Origin: Torreya grandis | Taxonomy: Eukaryota > Streptophyta > Pinopsida > Cupressales > Taxaceae | Direction: 5' to 3' | Assembly (NCBI GenBank): GCA_037957365.1 | Contig: JARHVA010004808.1 | Coordinates: 1,364,827 to 1,428,826, forward strand | Length of the DNA stretch: 64,000 nucleotides | Part shown: piece after piece, positions 59,940 to 64,000 of the stretch | Layout of the letters: each line of letters starts with the position of its first letter | Numbering within the stretch: position 1 is the first letter of the stretch | Notes under the pieces: model-generated | Told to the model about the DNA's origin: nothing | Seen by the model: the letters and a program-made list of their open reading frames with translations, nothing else | Database searches by the model: none | Program-made: the position numbers and the translations under genes

Positions 59940-61480
59940 AAGCAATGGATTATAATGAAGCCAATGTGATTAGAAAGTATAAAATTCATGACACATAGTT
60001 TGTGTCTTATTGTAAACTAGATAAAATTGACTATATCCATCTAATAAATGTAGTGTCTTATAAATTGGTTAAAATCAAACTATAGTTATCTGGATGTTGC
60101 AATTTGATAATAGGGAACTAGAATGCAAATTATATTGAGTTTGGCAAATGCAGTCAAAAAGAAGGAAGCTGAGTCTAATAGACTATATCAAAATTTTCAA
60201 TGTAGTCAAAAGATATATGTCTGAGTCCAATATATCATATCAAGTAGGTATATTAGTCAAGTTGAAAAAATCCAAATTATAGTTGTTTGGTTGATACAGT
60301 TGGTTGTATGATGGTAAATAGTTAGATTATATCAAATGAGTCAATGTAGTTAGGATGTAAACACATGGGAATATATCAATTAGATCTAAGAATTTTGTGC
60401 ACACATGTAATTTTATTAGGCTAACTAATGTAGTTACAACCCATAACATAAAATTGTATTTATGGTTGATACATTCTTTAATACATCAAACCATTTAAGT
60501 AACAAATTAAATCTAACTAATTTTATGAAATAAAATAAAGTAGATGTAATAAAAGGATTTGGTTGATAGTGTGGGATCTCAAATATATTTACGTATTTGT
60601 TGATTAGTGTTAGCCCAATGTTTTAGAACACTAACTACAAAGGCTAAACCATGTATGTATCCCACTACCTTGGTTTCAAGGGTATGACGAGAGTAACTCT
60701 CATAGGTTATACATTCCTCTCAAGTGCACAAAAAAATAAAATAGATGGTTGGTTTCCTAAGGTTTAATAAAAAGTAAATCTTAGGCATTTTTGATATATC
60801 ATAAGATATTTGGAAACTAAATTTAATGCTTAGTGATATACTATGGATATAATAATTAAGGTAAGGCCCCAATGCCATGATGTGTATAAATAATACACCA
60901 TGTAACCTTGCTTGGCATTCACTAAGTAGTTTGAAAATTTTTATAACATAATTTATAAAGAAAACCAAAAAAATAAAAAATAAATTTCTAAAATCAATAT
61001 TTAAAACCAATTTGTAGCATTCAATGAATTGAAATAAATAGACAATTGATATCAGTGAACAAAATTATGCTAAAAATTAAAAAAATAGAATTGTATCAAG
61101 CTAGGTTGATGTAGTTACAAATGCATAAAAACCTATATTAGATTGGTCAATATAGTCTATACAAACACATAACATAATGGTTTGGTCGATGTTGCTCATA
61201 GATAAGAATAGAATTGTATCAAGATGTTTGATATAGATATATGAAAATAAAATCTAACGTAAAACTATATTATTTATGACATTTATATTTGATTGGAAAA
61301 TATGAAGATGACACATCATTTTATTAAATATGGTTGATATAGTTGGTTGGAAGAGAGAATTTGGCCTAAAATTGTATCACATTTGGAAAATATAGATTGT
61401 TAAATGATAAAATTGATATAGGATTATATTAGGTATGGTCGATGTAGTTGGATGAAAGAGTGAAGGAAATGGTAATTTTC
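59940..61480 (+). repeat. degenerate 'GGTYGATGTAGTTGG' repeat field
   Basis: A short motif recurs at irregular spacing: caatgtagtcaaaag (about 60199), ggttgatacagttgg (60289), gtcaatgtagttagg (60340), ggttgatgtagttac (61104), ggtcaatatagtct (61145), ggtcgatgttgctc (61184), ggttgatatagttgg (61332) and ggtcgatgtagttgg (61437). Several copies are preceded by 'attgtatcaag' or 'attatatcaaa'. The units appear to be about 50-100 bp and heavily diverged. The 96-aa minus-strand frame at 61010-60720 lies in a gap of the repeat and has no recognised domain. Confidence 0.6.
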
Positions 61481-62293
61481 ATGTTAGGCTCAATATAATA
61501 TATGTAATTATCTATGACTAGCTTGAAAATATCCTATCTATAAATATTTAAACTCGAAGAAGTATCCAGATGTAGAGAAGGTTAATCAAATAGATCCCAA
61601 TGATACCTAATGTATAGGAAATGACAAATGGATATGTAAACTTAGAAAAAGGGGTACATATATCATAAATATCAAAGTAAATTGTTCCAAATACTTTAGG
61701 TCTATGACAAAATTAAATAACTATAATTAGGTCATTATGCAAGTAATCTATATTAAAAATAATCAATGTAAGTAGTTGTGTAAGTAAACAAAACTAAACT
61801 AAAGTGGGAGGGTTAAAATAATCAAAATGGGTAAGGATAAATGGTAACAAATGAGGGTCTAAGAAACCTAATTATGGATAAATGGCAAGTTCAATCAATC
61901 CTATAAACACACTAAGTATAAGTGTATATAAATACTAAATAAGGATACGCACACATTCATTCACTAAGAAACAATCAACTTATGTCTACTAAATGAAATA
62001 AAAAAGAGCTAAGGTTAGAAATACTTAACTTGATAGGCACCCATTGATCCTTAATCTCCTTCTTGAGGAATGGTGATTCCTAAGAGAGTTTTGTGGTTTT
62101 TAACACCTCAGAGGCTTAATAAATCTCTAAATTAAAATGAATCCTTCTAATAAATCTCTTAGATTTCCACAAGACAAGATTCCTTCAAGACAATATTATA
62201 GACTTAACTCCTCCAAATGTGAATTAGGGAAGAAATACAATTGAAAGTGGAGAGAATAGAGTGTATATTATATGTTGGTATAAAAATGTGACC

Positions 62294-62305
62294 TGTATAT
62301 ATAGT
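62294..62305 (-). promoter_or_regulatory. TATA-box-like promoter signature
   Basis: The minus strand reads CACTATATATACAGG, followed about 30 bp on by a CT-rich leader ('CTCTATTCTCTCCACTTTC'). This is the shape of a plant core promoter or LTR U3/R junction. No transcript body or LTR partner was recognised. Confidence 0.3.
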
Positions 62306-63708
62306 GTTTAATAACCCAAACCCATCCTAAAATATAGGACAATAGTATTGTCTCAGTTCAATGCATTTAAAAGGATTTGGCTAACATCAAACTACTTTGA
62401 CTAGGCCAAAATAACATAAATTACAAAAGACTAGCTCATAATGACATCATCTAGTTTAATATAGTATAAAGAGGGAGAAGGTGTGAAGTAAATCACATTG
62501 GACCAAACCAATGTAGTAGGAAATGAGGGAACTAGCATGGTTGAGTAAGATAGCATGGAAGGAGATAGGTAAAAAGAAAAATCTAAGGGAGTTGAACTAT
62601 AAATAAGAATGATGTGATCATGACATAGATAACAACATATATCACAAAACACCAAAGGCTTGGCCACCCCTTTCCCTATACACACTTTAAATTGTGCAAT
62701 CAGTAAGATTGAAGCTCTACATGTTGTATGAGAAAATGTAAGTAAATGATAAAATTAAAAAATACTATGTGTATACATATTTCCCATTCACATGTCACAA
62801 TGGTGTAACATAGGATGGTGCTTTAGAAAATAACATAGAAACATAATAACTAGGCCAACTAAAATTAAATACTAAAATAAATGTTGAAAATAAGTGTTAA
62901 TAAATGAATAATTGAAAGTATCATATACACCTTACCTTACCTTTATCATTGAATGACCTACATGAAAATGATCATAGACTTGATCATGGAGGGGAATTAA
63001 CTACATTTGATAAACCCTAGGGATACGAGGCTAGAAAGTAAATCAATCAAACACAGGAAGGCCAATGTTTTTGGAAAACTCTCAAAACTAATCAAATCAC
63101 ATGGAAGGGGCTAGCTTTGAACCAAAATACTCAAGAAAATGAATAATGACTAAGGGTAAAATTGGTAAGATAAAAATCCAAGTTCCAAATCAAACCAAGG
63201 ACATATAGAATTGGTGAATGATAACAACATTAATGTGAGATAAGGAACAAACCATACTAAAAAAAGATGGTAATATAATATGAAAATCATGAAATGGATA
63301 AATTATACCAATTAACCCACAATATATTGAATAAAAGACTTGAGGTCTCAAATATAACTAAGATAAATCCTATAAAGTTAAGGTAGTAACTAAGAGACAA
63401 ACTCATAAAAACTCAAAGATGCATCTTTGATTCTAGGATGGAGAAACTAGAATTTCTATATTTCTACCATGTCAAAAGAGATGTAGAATGGGAAGTAAAA
63501 AAATGGGGAAATATTTAAAAACAAAATTTCTTGTCAAGGGTATGAATTAAATGTGTGGTGTGTGGAAGAGGCTGGCACCAAGGTGAAAACATGATCTTTA
63601 ATGAAAACAACAATTTTGACTCAAGTTTTAAAGACTAAGAGGATTTGAACATAAATGGCCTAAGATAACCCTGCCTAACAATGTAAATTTAGGTTAAATA
63701 GTGAATTT

Positions 63709-63726
63709 TATATATATATATATATA
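63709..63726. repeat. (TA)n microsatellite
   Basis: A short pure TA run. Confidence 0.9.
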
Positions 63727-64000
63727 ATCCCATGAAGGCCTAGTATATGGGATAAGTAAAAAGATACTACATTCTCACAATGTGTTCCTCACTCTTCAAG
63801 ATGCCTTATAGAGTCATCAATCTAATACAAATATTGGGTACTTGTCTGAGAAAGTATGTGGCATGAGAGGATATAATGATGAGAAATCATACCCTAGTAT
63901 ACTTTCCTATCACACCCCAATGGACCTCAGCTTTATCATGATGCCACCTATAGAGTTTGACATTTGAATATAATATGAGATGTACCAAATAAATATCACA

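Larger units (their letters stand above)
61481..64000. other. right end, no gene recognised
   Basis: No domain found. A promoter-like TATA box lies on the minus strand at about 62305-62294 and an AT run at 63709-63726. The 84-aa minus-strand frame 62685-62431 has no family signature. The less AT-rich text between 62.9 and 64.0 kb may be old LTR-element sequence, but no motif supports this. Confidence 0.45.

Noticed and set aside
62431..62685. 84-aa minus-strand frame with several Cys (CDICCYLCHDH)
   Set aside because: The Cys/His spacing does not fit a known zinc finger, there is no family match that I recognise, and the frame is isolated.

Overview
This window looks like intergenic DNA from a large, repeat-filled plant nuclear genome. 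I see no intact host gene. The sequence is strongly AT-rich and visibly poor in CpG. Every protein trace is a stop-riddled retrotransposon fragment: Ty3/gypsy, Ty1/copia, and an L1-type LINE carrying an RNase H domain. The age and degradation of the elements fit a slow-turnover genome such as a gymnosperm, but the host assignment is inference.

Layout. 1-518: AT-rich flank with a possible SINE scrap and a short duplication. 519-7465: tandem array of about six copies of a ~1.15 kb AT-rich unit. 7466-10061: no gene, one promoter-like module. 10062-27724: a large Ty3/gypsy element on the minus strand, with ~2.9 kb LTRs (10062-12980 and 21699-27724). It keeps decayed gag, protease and an integrase tail, but the reverse transcriptase/RNase H section is missing where it should be. 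Between the integrase tail and the 3' LTR, a plus-strand (antisense) coding remnant weakly resembles a plant mobile domain; extra ORFs of this kind are known from the Tat lineage. The upstream LTR of this element is split by a truncated Ty1/copia element (about 23487-26700).

27725-39900: no gene. It holds several degenerate repeat families, a polypurine-tract/LTR-edge signature at 32.26 kb, and tandem duplications at 36.9-38.4 kb. 39900-46910: a nearly full-length but dead LINE on the minus strand, with ORF1 zinc knuckle, endonuclease, reverse transcriptase and RNase H. 47465-47600: a tRNA-derived SINE. 47746-54721: a complete-ended LTR element on the plus strand with LTRs of 1137 and 1211 bp, a 5-bp target-site duplication, primer-binding site and polypurine tract, but no recognisable coding region; I read it as non-autonomous. 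54727-64000: very AT-rich, with microsatellites, two degenerate short tandem repeat fields (57.4-58.1 and 59.9-61.5 kb) and no gene.

The parts do not form a working pathway. They record insertion history: copia into the LTR of an older gypsy element, and a non-autonomous element whose primer-binding site closely resembles that of the gypsy element, so the two may have belonged to one mobilisation system. No clear undescribed cellular system was found. The strongest leads are the antisense remnant in the gypsy element, the shared primer-binding motif, the 1.15 kb array and the dispersed ~400 bp repeat family at 29.7-39.9 kb.
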